From NCBI RefSeq assembly GCF_021369635.1, contig NZ_JAJNBZ010000022.1:1-64000 (forward strand): a stretch of DNA of 64,000 nt, written 5' to 3'. Positions 44,419 through 53,140 of this stretch are shown one piece after another. The position numbers were made by a program, and so were the translations under genes. Source of the stretch: Paenibacillus profundus (GTDB lineage Bacteria > Bacillota > Bacilli > Paenibacillales > Paenibacillaceae). The notes beneath the pieces were generated by a model, which did no database searches, was not told where the DNA came from, and saw only the letters and a program-made list of their open reading frames with translations. Each line of letters opens with the position of its first letter. Within the stretch, counting starts at the first letter, position 1.

Positions 44419-44991
44419 TTACAGCTTTAACCCTAATGTCAGCCACCAACCGTCTGCAGTGAACTCGACATGCTTGATTTTAACCCAAGCCGGAAGCTGG
44501 GATGCGAGCGGGAATTCCAGCGGCTTGAGCTTAAGCCACGACTGGGGAACGGTCAGCGCTTTGACATGCGTTCCTTCGGGTATGGCCCGAATCGTCTGCG
44601 TGCTTTCATTCCACTCTAGCTTGTAAGAGACCCTCACTCCGGCTTGCACGCCGGCAAATGCTTCTGCCTGAACGTCAATGTTCATGGCATCATTATCTAG
44701 CCGCATGCGCATCCCGGTAATATTCCATTGCTGTTTGTAGGTCCGATATGGCTCCGTCGTCTCCATAAACTCAGCCCCCAACGCATTGATCTCATCTTCC
44801 TTCAGCTGCAAGCGCAGCGAGCGATTGTGCACCATTTGCTCCAATCGTTCCATTAAGGTAACTTCGACCTTCGGCGGCCAGCCTATCGGCTCGCCCGGAC
44901 GAATATAGAAATAAGCCGCAATCACGATAATAATGAATAAAATAAGGAGGAAGGCCAGCACTCTCAACAACCACTTTCCTAGCTTTCTCAT
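44419..44991 (-). CDS. Membrane-anchored protein, YpmS/DUF2140-like
   Basis: A 190-residue protein with one N-terminal helix (about 9-29) and an extracellular alpha/beta domain. The pattern QLKEDEINALGAEFM and AEAFAGVQAGVRVSYKLE resembles DUF2140 (YpmS). It lies upstream of marR-tcyP on the same strand; no shared function is evident. Confidence in the family name is moderate. Confidence 0.6.
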   Translation of the reverse strand: MRKLGKWLLRVLAFLLILFIIIVIAAYFYIRPGEPIGWPPKVEVTLMERLEQMVHNRSLRLQLKEDEINALGAEFMETTEPYRTYKQQWNITGMRMRLDNDAMNIDVQAEAFAGVQAGVRVSYKLEWNESTQTIRAIPEGTHVKALTVPQSWLKLKPLEFPLASQLPAWVKIKHVEFTADGWWLTLGLKL

Positions 44992-45027
44992 TCTCCCCCA
45001 TCCTTTCCCTAAAAATTTCTAAACGCT

Positions 45028-45053
45028 GTTTCATCCTGGTTGAGCGCGGTTAC
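45028..45053 (+). promoter_or_regulatory. SigB-type promoter of the SH3-like secreted protein
   Basis: GTTTCA (45028-45033), 14-bp spacer, GGTTAC (45048-45053), about 100 bases before the start codon. It fits the consensus built from the other promoters in this window. Confidence 0.55.
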
Positions 45054-45156
45054 ATAGTGTACAAGCAAGTGAACGAAAGAGATGCGCGCAATTTCGGACA
45101 CACTTGAGAATTGTAAACTATACCATTGTATAACCATGAGAGAGGAGAATTCAATA

Positions 45157-45807
45157 ATGAAGAAATTGGCTGCAGTGATGGTATTGACGTTAGCATTCAG
45201 TGCGGTATCCGCAACCGCGGCTTTTGCGGCGGAAACCGGAAATACGACGGGGGCAATAAGCGCACAGACAGATACGATGGATTTAAAACAGAAGACGGCA
45301 TTCTATGAAGCTGTTGGCGGTCAAAGAATCGGCTATCTCGCACCGCAAAAAGTCGGGATTGAAGAAGCGACGACGGACAGCAGCAACATCACTTGGTATA
45401 AAATACATACATGGGTTGGCTACACGTGGATGAAAGATCCGAATGCTTCGACCAAAACCGTCATCATTCCGAATAAGACGGCTTTCTATAAAACACCGAA
45501 CGGCGATCGCCTTGGCGTACTCGGTTCGCAGACTGCCAATATTATTAGCGAGCGTATGGACGATTCCGGGTTCATATGGTTCCAAATCAATACGCACAAG
45601 GGGAAATATTGGATTATCGATCCTGCCCAACAAGTGCAGCAGGTCACTTTGAAGAAAGCAACGGCCTTATATAATGCGATAAACGGGAAGAAGGTCGGCT
45701 CCTTGTCCCCGCAAACCGTTAAAATTAAAAACGAGAAAAAAGACGGTAAAGGCCAGCTGTGGGCACAAGTCGTGACATGGAAAGGCGACCTCTGGATCAA
45801 GCGGTAG
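45157..45807 (+). CDS. Secreted protein with three SH3-like repeats
   Basis: A 216-residue exported protein. The signal peptide (1-24) ends AAFA. Three similar segments of about 50 residues follow (about 45-92, 105-152, 165-214), each starting KTAFY or ATALY, with a GxRxGxLxPQ turn and ending W-G-YTWM / KYWI / DLWI. These look like GW- or SH3-type cell-wall binding modules, so the protein probably binds wall polymers. GAGGAG precedes ATG 45157 by about 10 bases. It is convergent with the radical SAM gene. Confidence 0.75.
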   Translation: MKKLAAVMVLTLAFSAVSATAAFAAETGNTTGAISAQTDTMDLKQKTAFYEAVGGQRIGYLAPQKVGIEEATTDSSNITWYKIHTWVGYTWMKDPNASTKTVIIPNKTAFYKTPNGDRLGVLGSQTANIISERMDDSGFIWFQINTHKGKYWIIDPAQQVQQVTLKKATALYNAINGKKVGSLSPQTVKIKNEKKDGKGQLWAQVVTWKGDLWIKR

Positions 45808-45827
45808 GAACGAACATAGATTTTCTC

Positions 45828-45861
45828 AGGAAAGGCGATGCCGCATGGCATCGCCTTTCCT
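45828..45861. terminator. Hairpin between SH3-like and radical SAM genes
   Basis: AGGAAAGGCGATGCC - GCAT - GGCATCGCCTTTCCT, a perfect 15-bp stem between convergent genes. It lacks a long T-run. Confidence 0.8.
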
Positions 45862-45882
45862 ATGTTCATCGAGCGGCTTTCC

Positions 45883-47136
45883 TCACGATAAGAGAGTCGC
45901 GCAGCATTGCTTGAATTTGCGCCCGCTACCGCACATACAAGGCTCGTTGCGGCCGGGAAGCTTGCCGCCTGCCGCTTGATAACGGACCAGCTCGCGCGTG
46001 CGAATCACGCGGCCCAGATGGCGAATTTGTTCGGCCGCATAAGCATACAGCATCCGATAGCTCGCGCAGAAATAATCGGTATGCTCGTTTATTTCCCAAC
46101 CTTGGCCGATGCGGTTGCGCGGACAGCCGCCATGGCAAAAGCGCTCATATTCGCACTGCCGGCATGCTGCAGGCATATCCTGCTTCATCTGGAGGAACTG
46201 CTTCCAGCCGGGATGGTTCAGAATATGCTGCAGTTCATCCGTGGCGACATTGCCTAGCTTGTACCGCTCATGGATAAAGAAATCACACGGATAAGCGTCC
46301 CCGTTCTGTTCCAAAATAAGCGTCTGCGGACAAGATGAGCGGTGGATGCACAACTCCGGCTCCATGCCGACCTCCGCTTGCAGCACATTGTCGAACATGC
46401 GCACAGAGAATAACGGATTCCCTTCGTTGTACCAAATATCAAAGGCTTCGCACAAAAATTGTCCATATTGTTCTGGAGTGATCACAAAACGTCCGGGCGC
46501 ATCCACATCCTGCGAACGGAAGTCCATGCATGGGATAAACTGCACGTGCGTAAATTGCTGCTCCGCATAGAACTGCATGAGCGCTGCCGCCTGATGCACG
46601 TTATCTTCATGCACGACCGTCAAAATGTTAAAATCCACCCCATCCTGCCGCAAATAATCAATGCCTCGCATGACCGCCTTGTAGGAGCCCGCCCCGGATC
46701 CGGTTACCCGGCGCTTGTCATGAATCGCTTGTGGACCGTCCAAGCTTACACCGAGCAAAAAGGAGTAGCGGCGGAAAAAGGCTGCCCATTCCTCATCGAT
46801 TAACGTTCCGTTGGTCTGAACGGAATTGCTGATTACCGTATGCGGAGGCGCATACATCGCTTGCAGCGCGACGACGCGCTCGAAGAAGTCTTTGCCTGCC
46901 AGCAATGGCTCGCCCCCTTGCCAGGCAAAAGAAGCTGCACCTGATGCGACAGCCATATATTTTTGAACAAACGTTTCTAATACTTTGTCATCAATCCGGC
47001 GAATTGTAGAGCCGGGTTTACCTTGACATGAGCTGTAATAGCAATAGTCGCAAGCCAGATTGCAATCCTCTGATACCGTCTTCCACATGACACCTTGCGG
47101 TGAACGTATGACATGATCCATGCATGCGTGAGCCAT
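45883..47136 (-). CDS. Radical SAM/SPASM protein, anSME-like, with C-terminal SEC-C motif
   Basis: A 417-residue radical SAM enzyme. The cluster motif is CNLACDYC (Cys25, 29, 32). A SPASM region with CRQCEYERFCHGGCPR binds auxiliary clusters. The closest layout is the anaerobic sulfatase-maturating enzyme group, which makes formylglycine. The end carries a SEC-C zinc motif (CMCGSGRKFKQCC), uncommon fused to this family in my experience. No sulfatase lies in the window, so the target is unknown. ATG 47136 is 9-10 bases after GGGAGAG; a GTG at 47184 would extend it by 16 residues. Confidence 0.82.
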   Translation of the reverse strand: MAHACMDHVIRSPQGVMWKTVSEDCNLACDYCYYSSCQGKPGSTIRRIDDKVLETFVQKYMAVASGAASFAWQGGEPLLAGKDFFERVVALQAMYAPPHTVISNSVQTNGTLIDEEWAAFFRRYSFLLGVSLDGPQAIHDKRRVTGSGAGSYKAVMRGIDYLRQDGVDFNILTVVHEDNVHQAAALMQFYAEQQFTHVQFIPCMDFRSQDVDAPGRFVITPEQYGQFLCEAFDIWYNEGNPLFSVRMFDNVLQAEVGMEPELCIHRSSCPQTLILEQNGDAYPCDFFIHERYKLGNVATDELQHILNHPGWKQFLQMKQDMPAACRQCEYERFCHGGCPRNRIGQGWEINEHTDYFCASYRMLYAYAAEQIRHLGRVIRTRELVRYQAAGGKLPGRNEPCMCGSGRKFKQCCATLLS

Positions 47137-47256
47137 CTCGCGAATCTCTCCCTCTTGATGTAACTTGGTTCGCTCTAGCAACACTCTCTATGCTTCATTT
47201 CTTTCACCGTAAACGTATAATATTCGTTTGACAAGGACCGATGTCACAGCCTCATT

Positions 47257-48678
47257 TCACTCCAGCTCCGGCGAACGATCGAACAACCGTTGGGCCTGAG
47301 CGACCAACCAGACGACAGACGACACTATCATAATGTCGAAACTGACATTAAACAAAAACAAATGCTTGCCCAAATCGGCTTCCCCGTCACCTACGAGCGG
47401 AACCGCCACTGAGAAAATGGCGACCACACTCACGAGCAGCATGACATCGAGCACGTGTCTGCGCGCTTTATTGCGTATATATTCTCTTATAATGACCGCG
47501 AAATATAGCAGGAAGAAGATAATAAAAAAAATAAAATGCTTCGGAATAAGTTTCTTTTTACCTTCACTCCATAAGCTGTACGTATAGGAGATTGCGCCCC
47601 GCGGCTTGCCCAACTCCTTCTCATAGTTTCCCAAGTAATAAGGCCGTATCATCGTCGCTTGACTTGAAGCAGCCTCCAGCTTATCAATGATGCGTCCAGG
47701 ATGACGCAAATAGTAGCCGACCACATCAAAGTGTCCAAGCCGGGAATAGACATGCTCCGTCAATTCGGGCGCATCCTGCTTTATGGGCACATCGGTCTGA
47801 AAATAGTTCGTTCCGGCCAGTACCGCATATTTTTGCGGAATGCCGAGCTCCTCCAAATCTTGCGCCACATGCGGCGAATCTTTTAAAATTCCGAAAAAAA
47901 TCGTTTGATACAGATTGATTTGCTTAAGTTCCTTCGGTGCAAAGACATATATTAGCCCCGTCGTTGCTATCATGAAGGCGGAACCGCCTATGATGAGCCG
48001 TTTCCATGAACGATCCGGGCGCTTCCGATGCAGTCGGAAGGCATACAGTGCAAACGCAAGTCCGATCGGAGCATTCTGAATTTTTGAAGCTGCCAATATG
48101 ACGGCGCATCCAAAGAGCAGCGCAAGCCAATAGGAAGCCGGCTTCTTCTGCACCGCCAAGACGATCGAAATCGCAGTCGACAGCAGCAAAAAAATAAGCG
48201 ATACCGGTTCGCCGAAAAATGACTGAAAATAAGCGACATAGCCGATATCAAAAAAAATGAACAAGGTGCATGCCGCAACCGTAATTTGCAACCAACGCTT
48301 GCCGGCGCATGCATAACGCACAATGATGAACAAAGTCAGCAATAGCAGCACCGAATAGACGATGCCCATCGCTTCCAACGGAAACTGATCCGGACTGAGC
48401 AATCTTCCCAGCAAGCCTGCTATAAAGACAAACAGAATTTGCGATGAGACGTATCCGATAGCAAAAGGCCCATATTCATAGTTGGAGTGGCTGTAGCCGA
48501 AGTATTTGTCTTCATACGAATAAGTATCGCTTAGCGGAGATACGCCTCCGCTTCCCAAAATACGGTCAAAATCCCCATTGTCGGCCACCCCGATAAACGG
48601 AGGGGCAAAGAGGATGCAAACAAGCAGGACGACGCCGATTCCGATGGCGCTCCACGTGATCCAATCCATTCTTTTCAT
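47257..48678 (-). CDS. Polytopic glycosyltransferase (WsfD-type hexose transferase)
   Basis: A 473-residue protein with about 11 membrane helices. The first loop has GVADNGDFDRIL, and later NYEYGPFAIGYVSS, features I associate with WsfD-like glycan hexose transferases (a GT-C fold). It would move a sugar from a lipid carrier to an extracellular polymer. It is third after a GT2 enzyme and a GtrA-type flippase, which together make the three-component envelope glycosylation set. The start could also be GTG 48690. Confidence 0.75.
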   Translation of the reverse strand: MKRMDWITWSAIGIGVVLLVCILFAPPFIGVADNGDFDRILGSGGVSPLSDTYSYEDKYFGYSHSNYEYGPFAIGYVSSQILFVFIAGLLGRLLSPDQFPLEAMGIVYSVLLLLTLFIIVRYACAGKRWLQITVAACTLFIFFDIGYVAYFQSFFGEPVSLIFLLLSTAISIVLAVQKKPASYWLALLFGCAVILAASKIQNAPIGLAFALYAFRLHRKRPDRSWKRLIIGGSAFMIATTGLIYVFAPKELKQINLYQTIFFGILKDSPHVAQDLEELGIPQKYAVLAGTNYFQTDVPIKQDAPELTEHVYSRLGHFDVVGYYLRHPGRIIDKLEAASSQATMIRPYYLGNYEKELGKPRGAISYTYSLWSEGKKKLIPKHFIFFIIFFLLYFAVIIREYIRNKARRHVLDVMLLVSVVAIFSVAVPLVGDGEADLGKHLFLFNVSFDIMIVSSVVWLVAQAQRLFDRSPELE

Positions 48679-48755
48679 TCCCAATCCCACTCTCCCCTAG
48701 AGTCATGCTCCTGCTTGCTTCATAAAATTGCTTCTATAAATTACTTCTATTTAGT

Positions 48756-49262
48756 TTAATGCTCGGCTTTGCGATGCTTCCCATAGTCATCCGCAGCATG
48801 AGATTCTAATGGGAACGATGAGTTAACTTGAACAGGACGCTTGTCGGCAAACGTAATATTGCGGTGCAGCAGAAACGAAGTGATGGTGTATACTCCAGCC
48901 TCTGCCAATACGACTGCCGAATCCCGCCAGGCTGCGGCAAGGGAAGGAACTGCTCCTTCTATCATCATTGCGATGAGCGGATGCAGCACCATGTAAGCGA
49001 ACCCATAGCACAGCATCGCGATTGCAAAAAAATGGACAAAGCTGCGAAACCTCGCCCCTTCGTACCGAAATGTATAGCTGCGGTTCAACACGTAACTGCA
49101 TATCACTCCCCCTGTATTTCCCACAAAGGTAGACGCGAAGTGATTCCACCCCGCCGCATGCATGAGCACATAAATGAGACCAAGCCCAATGCATGTATTA
49201 ATAACCCCTACCAAGGCATACCGGCCGAACAATCGGGCCCACTGCAGCGATACCGGCCTCAT
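48756..49262 (-). CDS. GtrA-family membrane protein (lipid-linked sugar flippase)
   Basis: A 168-residue protein with four membrane helices and the GtrA pattern RYALVGVINTCIGLGLIY and YVLNRSYTFRY. GtrA proteins move undecaprenyl-phosphate-linked sugars across the membrane. Its ATG overlaps the stop of the upstream GT2 gene, so they are translationally coupled. The C-terminal tail after THE last helix is polar and variable. Confidence 0.87.
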   Translation of the reverse strand: MRPVSLQWARLFGRYALVGVINTCIGLGLIYVLMHAAGWNHFASTFVGNTGGVICSYVLNRSYTFRYEGARFRSFVHFFAIAMLCYGFAYMVLHPLIAMMIEGAVPSLAAAWRDSAVVLAEAGVYTITSFLLHRNITFADKRPVQVNSSFPLESHAADDYGKHRKAEH

Positions 49263-50269
49263 AGCATCCCATTGGACCAGGCTCTAGTGGCCGTCCAAGC
49301 CGGTTGTTCAGCCGCAGGCTTATCCGCCAGTACGATATCAATAATATATGGCGGCCTGCGTTTCACTTCATTATAGATTTTGCCGATATATTCCCCGATG
49401 ACGCCGAGCGCCAGCAGTTGTATGCTTCCGATAAACCACAACGACAGCATGATGGACGTCCAGCCTGAGACGGTCTGTCCCACTATCTTGGAAATGAGCG
49501 AATACGCTCCCGCAACTGCGCTCGCCCCCAAACTGATGAAGCCAAGCATCGTTACGATCCGCATCGGCTTAATACTGAAGGATGTAACACCATCCCATGC
49601 AAATGACAGCATCTTGCGCAGCGGGTATTTGGATTCTCCTGCCGCCCGCTCTTGGCGCCGGTAAGTGACCTCGGTCTGACGAAAGCCTATCAGCGGCACA
49701 ATACCGCGCAGGAACAGATTGACTTCGTGGAACTCTCCCAGATGTTCCACCGCGCGCCGACTCATCAAGCGGTAGTCGGCATGATTGAATACGAGCGGAA
49801 TCCCCATTCGGCGCATCAGCTTATAGAACGATTCAGCGCTCCAGCGCTTGAACCATGTGTCGGAATCCCGGCATTCGCGCACGCCATAGACGACTTCGTA
49901 TCCTTCATGGAATTTACGTACGAACGCGCTCACTGCCGCGACGTCGTCCTGCAAATCGGCATCCAAAGAGATGATGCAGTCCGCAAAGTTCTTAGCATAC
50001 ATCAGCCCTGCCAAGAGCGCCTTCTGATGACCGGCATTGCGAGCTAGCTTCAATCCGCTGACCCAAGGATTCCGTTCACGCGCTTCGACGATGTGCATCC
50101 AAGTAGCATCACGGCTGCCGTCATCAACAAACAGCAGTCGGCTTTCGCTTGACACCATTTGTTCCTGGACAAGCACAGTCAGCGCATCTGTCAGCTTTCG
50201 TATGGAAAGCGGCAGTACTTCCTCCTCGTTATAGCAGGGAACGACCATATATAGAATGGGCAATGTCAT
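49259..50269 (-). CDS. Glycosyltransferase family 2, GtrB/CsbB-type
   Basis: A 336-residue enzyme with an N-terminal GT-A domain (VPCYNEEEVLP, LFVDDGSRD and DADLQDD) and two C-terminal membrane helices, the layout of GtrB, DPM1 and CsbB. It makes undecaprenyl-phosphate-linked hexose inside the cell for the flippase and the outer transferase encoded next. In B. subtilis the similar csbB is a SigB target, but no SigB-type promoter is seen here. GGAG is 7 bases before ATG 50269. Confidence 0.88.
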   Translation of the reverse strand: MTLPILYMVVPCYNEEEVLPLSIRKLTDALTVLVQEQMVSSESRLLFVDDGSRDATWMHIVEARERNPWVSGLKLARNAGHQKALLAGLMYAKNFADCIISLDADLQDDVAAVSAFVRKFHEGYEVVYGVRECRDSDTWFKRWSAESFYKLMRRMGIPLVFNHADYRLMSRRAVEHLGEFHEVNLFLRGIVPLIGFRQTEVTYRRQERAAGESKYPLRKMLSFAWDGVTSFSIKPMRIVTMLGFISLGASAVAGAYSLISKIVGQTVSGWTSIMLSLWFIGSIQLLALGVIGEYIGKIYNEVKRRPPYIIDIVLADKPAAEQPAWTATRAWSNGML

Positions 50270-50432
50270 ACCTAAGCTCCTTTATAGAGGCTATATTAAA
50301 GAATTTTTTCCTCTATTATACAATTACCTTCCATAATATTCTATAACTAAGAGGGTTACTTTCATACCTGTCCCGCCCTCTACCGTTGCAATTGGCCATT
50401 ACTCAGACTCATGAAAGAGTCGCCTAAAGGCG

Positions 50433-51205
50433 CACCATCTGTCGAATAACAAGGCATCGACTCTTCATAATTAACGAAATATTCCGCTAGTTCAGCGGCG
50501 CGTTCACACTGCAGGGGATTCGATTCATCTGACCCTTTGCCTCACTCTCCCCCTCCTTCAGAAGGTGGCGCGTTCACACTGTAGGGGATTCGATTCATCC
50601 GACCTTTTGCCTCATTCTCCCCTTCCATCAGAAGTTGGTGCGTTCACACTGTAGGGGATTCGATTCATCTGACCCTTTGCCTCATTCTCCCCCTCCTTCA
50701 GAAGGTGGTGCGTTCACACTGTAGGGGATTCGATTCATCCGACCTTTTGCCTCATTCTCCCCTTCCATCAGAAGTTGGTGCGTTCACACTGTAGGGGATT
50801 CGATTCATCTGACCCTTTGCCTCATTCTCCCCCTCCTTCAGAAGGCGTTACGCCCACTGACGACTCTGGACGTTGCCAAGTTAACTGTCATCATGATTAG
50901 CTGCTTCATCGCATGGTGTCTATACGAAACGGAAAACGGTATGTACCTTAATCCAGACGCTAGTGATCCTTCCTGACTGTATGGGAGATTGGATATAAGG
51001 ACCATGGAACGGAAACCACTACATCATGTTTTTTTGGCTAAGAACAAAAATTTATCATTTCAGTTTGTTTTCTAATCTTATGAAACATGCTCGTTTTTAG
51101 GAGAATGGGTTACTGCTGATCTGATTGGAGGGGAGAGTGAGGCAAAGGCTTAAACGGGCATACCTTCTCCGGGAGTGGAAAAGTGAAACCATGTCGGCAG
51201 ATATC
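50433..51205. repeat. Family B long repeat, copy 2 (expanded)
   Basis: Homologous to 23725-24190 over the outer and middle blocks (CGACTCTTCATAATTAACGA, ACGGTATGTACCTTAATCCA, TGGGAGATTGGATATAAGGA). It differs by a five-unit tandem array (50501-50850) in place of the single pyrimidine arm, and by an AT-rich insert of 65 bp (51025-51089) bounded by CATGTTT and AAACATG. The purine arm at 51127-51148 is complementary, apart from one extra C, to 50534-50556 in the first unit. No protein frame is convincing. The gap 50270-50432 holds only the GT2 gene leader and unassigned sequence. Confidence 0.75.
50501..50850. repeat. Tandem array of five 70-bp units in A-B-A-B-A order
   Basis: Units start at 50501, 50571, 50641, 50711 and 50781, each beginning CGTTCACACTG. 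Units 1, 3 and 5 carry TCTGACCCTTTGCC and CCCTCCTTCAGAAGG. Units 2 and 4 carry TCCGACCTTTTGCC and CCTTCCATCAGAAGT. The alternation implies duplication of a 140-bp pair. The last unit is cut at its end (about 66 bp). Confidence 0.92.
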
Positions 51206-51215
51206 TTCCATATAT

Positions 51216-51257
51216 AAAAAAGCCGTCTACTGCTTGCTCTCGGCAAACAACAGACGG
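51216..51257 (-). terminator. Terminator of the IclR/ABC/AroM operon
   Basis: On the minus strand CCGTCTG...CAGTAGACGG with a T-run TTTTTTATATA, 28 bases after the AroM stop and next to the family B repeat. Confidence 0.8.
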
Positions 51258-51284
51258 TATTCCGACTTAATACATATAAGAGAT

Positions 51285-51989
51285 TTATAGTTCGCATAGC
51301 TCGGTCAAAAGTTTGAACAGCAAGCTGCTCGACAGCAGCACGAAGCATCCGCTCGCCTCTCTGGCGATATGTTGGTGTTCTAACGTGTATCCCATGCAAT
51401 CGAGCACGATAATTCCGGCGCCTGCAGCTCTCAATTCCTGTGCCGCAGCCGCGATCTGCTCGCTCGTTGCCGTATAGGGGGAAGCCGCCGCAGTCGTAAT
51501 CGCTGCGTCGAAGGCTCCCCATTTCCGGCGCATCTCCTCTGACTGCTCCGCAAGCGGAATAATAAGCCCAATCGGAGTCCTGCCCGCCAGCTTCGCAATA
51601 GCAGGAGTCAGCACACGTTCAGGTTCAATCAACAAGGCCCGTTCGGTGCCGAGATTGCGGAACGCTCCGGTGCAGAGCAGGACGATCACTTGACAGCCGT
51701 CCCGTTCACATTCGTCTATCAAGCGCTGCATGGCTTCTTCCGTTTTCGCCGCGGACAAGACGACAGCTTCACCGTCGGCCAGTCGCGTCGTCAGCACGAA
51801 CTCGCCTTGCTTCGGGCCAAGCTCGCGTTCAATCTGCGCCAGCGTCATACCGTCTAAGACACCGACTTGCAGCACATCTGCGCAAGGGGCCAACCAACGC
51901 TCGATTAGCGGCTGCACATCCGTTCGCGGTGCTTGACCTATCGTAATGAGCCCTATTTTCACGCGTTGCCGACTATCGCTTCGTTCCAT
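51285..51989 (-). CDS. AroM-family protein
   Basis: A 234-residue protein of the AroM family (KIGLITIGQAPRTDV at the start; LGPKQGEFVLTTRLADG; VIVLLCTGAF; IIVLDCMGYT near the end). The two Cys-containing strands recall Asp/Glu racemase-like folds. The E. coli aroM product has no proven function. Here it is the last gene of a peptide-type ABC operon. ATG 51989 follows AAAGGAG by 8 bases; the longer frame to 52028 is not supported. Confidence 0.85.
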   Translation of the reverse strand: MERSDSRQRVKIGLITIGQAPRTDVQPLIERWLAPCADVLQVGVLDGMTLAQIERELGPKQGEFVLTTRLADGEAVVLSAAKTEEAMQRLIDECERDGCQVIVLLCTGAFRNLGTERALLIEPERVLTPAIAKLAGRTPIGLIIPLAEQSEEMRRKWGAFDAAITTAAASPYTATSEQIAAAAQELRAAGAGIIVLDCMGYTLEHQHIAREASGCFVLLSSSLLFKLLTELCEL

Positions 51990-52124
51990 GCGAATCTCTC
52001 CTTTCCCCATCATGAGCCTATATGACACGACATGGCGCTTGGCGCCGAATGCCGACTGTAGAATGCTGAAAGCTGAATGCCAATGCTGAACTCCAATTGC
52101 CGAGCGTTGAACGGCCGCTTTGCC

Positions 52125-53072
52125 CTAGACCTCCGCTAACGGTCTGCCCAGCGTCTGCAGGGCATTCATCGGTCCATATAAATTCAACATGTGCTCGAAC
52201 TCGCCTTTATTATAGAAGGAACAGACTTCATTCGTGAATTCCTTGGCTACCTCCACCGCGAAGCGCGCAGCCAACGCAATATCGACTTCATGGCTGGCTC
52301 CCGTACCGCAGCCCGGTACAGTCGACTGTGCCGTAATCGCGACGCCGATGACTGGCGCAGCGGTCGTTACGCAAGGCTGCAAGATGCTGTTAATATGATA
52401 CAGCCCGTTGCCGTATGGAGTAATGTCCTGCATCGTAATCGGGAACGTGACAGGATGCTGTCCGGTCGTCATTTCCATAATGCGAAGCAGATCATCGCTG
52501 ACGCGCAAAATGTAGCCTTCCTTCACAGTCGGGGAAATGGCGATCCCTTTATGATTGATGACACGATTGCCTTTCGTCGTATCGATCGACAGAATCGCTT
52601 CCATCTCGTCCAGCACCTCGTATTCGTTCATCGTCGCAATATCGACGGGCGAATCCATGAAGTCAACCGGCTCATGCGGCAAGGTCGGTGCGTCCGGGCA
52701 CACGTGGGTCGTAATGTATACGTCCCCCTTTAACCGGTCTCCCTTCCCGCTCATGTCGGCGAGCTTCAACGCAGCCGCCAACGCCGCAATCGCGCCGTCG
52801 CCATCGGAGACTAGGCCGATGCGCTGCGGCCGCGCTCCAAGTCCGCCCAGCCGCCCGACGATACCGAAGCTCGGTGCTTGCCCGCCCTGACTCTTGCCTT
52901 CCGTTCCCGGGATGAAGATGCGGATGAAGTCTGTAAAGCCCTTCTCCCCATGAACGCGCTGCACACTTACGTCAGCAAGCGGGTAAGGCTTGAACAGATC
53001 CTTCACCGCTTCGCCGGATGTAAATGCATTGTCTACCGCTTCATATATTTGCAACGTTTGCAGTAAAGCCAT
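52125..53072 (-). CDS. DUF1177 protein
   Basis: A 315-residue DUF1177 protein. It has a metal-enzyme look: ITTHVCPDAPTLPHEPVDFM, IGVAITAQSTVPGCGTGASH and conserved Asp/His, but no proven activity. It lies between OppF-type and AroM genes. DUF1177, AroM and M20 peptidases recurring with peptide transporters suggests a shared catabolic pathway; that is inference from context. Confidence 0.85.
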   Translation of the reverse strand: MALLQTLQIYEAVDNAFTSGEAVKDLFKPYPLADVSVQRVHGEKGFTDFIRIFIPGTEGKSQGGQAPSFGIVGRLGGLGARPQRIGLVSDGDGAIAALAAALKLADMSGKGDRLKGDVYITTHVCPDAPTLPHEPVDFMDSPVDIATMNEYEVLDEMEAILSIDTTKGNRVINHKGIAISPTVKEGYILRVSDDLLRIMEMTTGQHPVTFPITMQDITPYGNGLYHINSILQPCVTTAAPVIGVAITAQSTVPGCGTGASHEVDIALAARFAVEVAKEFTNEVCSFYNKGEFEHMLNLYGPMNALQTLGRPLAEV

Positions 53073-53140
53073 GATTTTCTCTCCCTTTCAGCTCGATGTC
53101 ATAGATGTCTATATTTGCTTGCACGGGACTGTGCCCGGCA

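Noticed and set aside
50501-50850. Tandem repeats as a possible CRISPR array
   Set aside because: Units are contiguous 70-mers with no unique spacers and no cas genes nearby.
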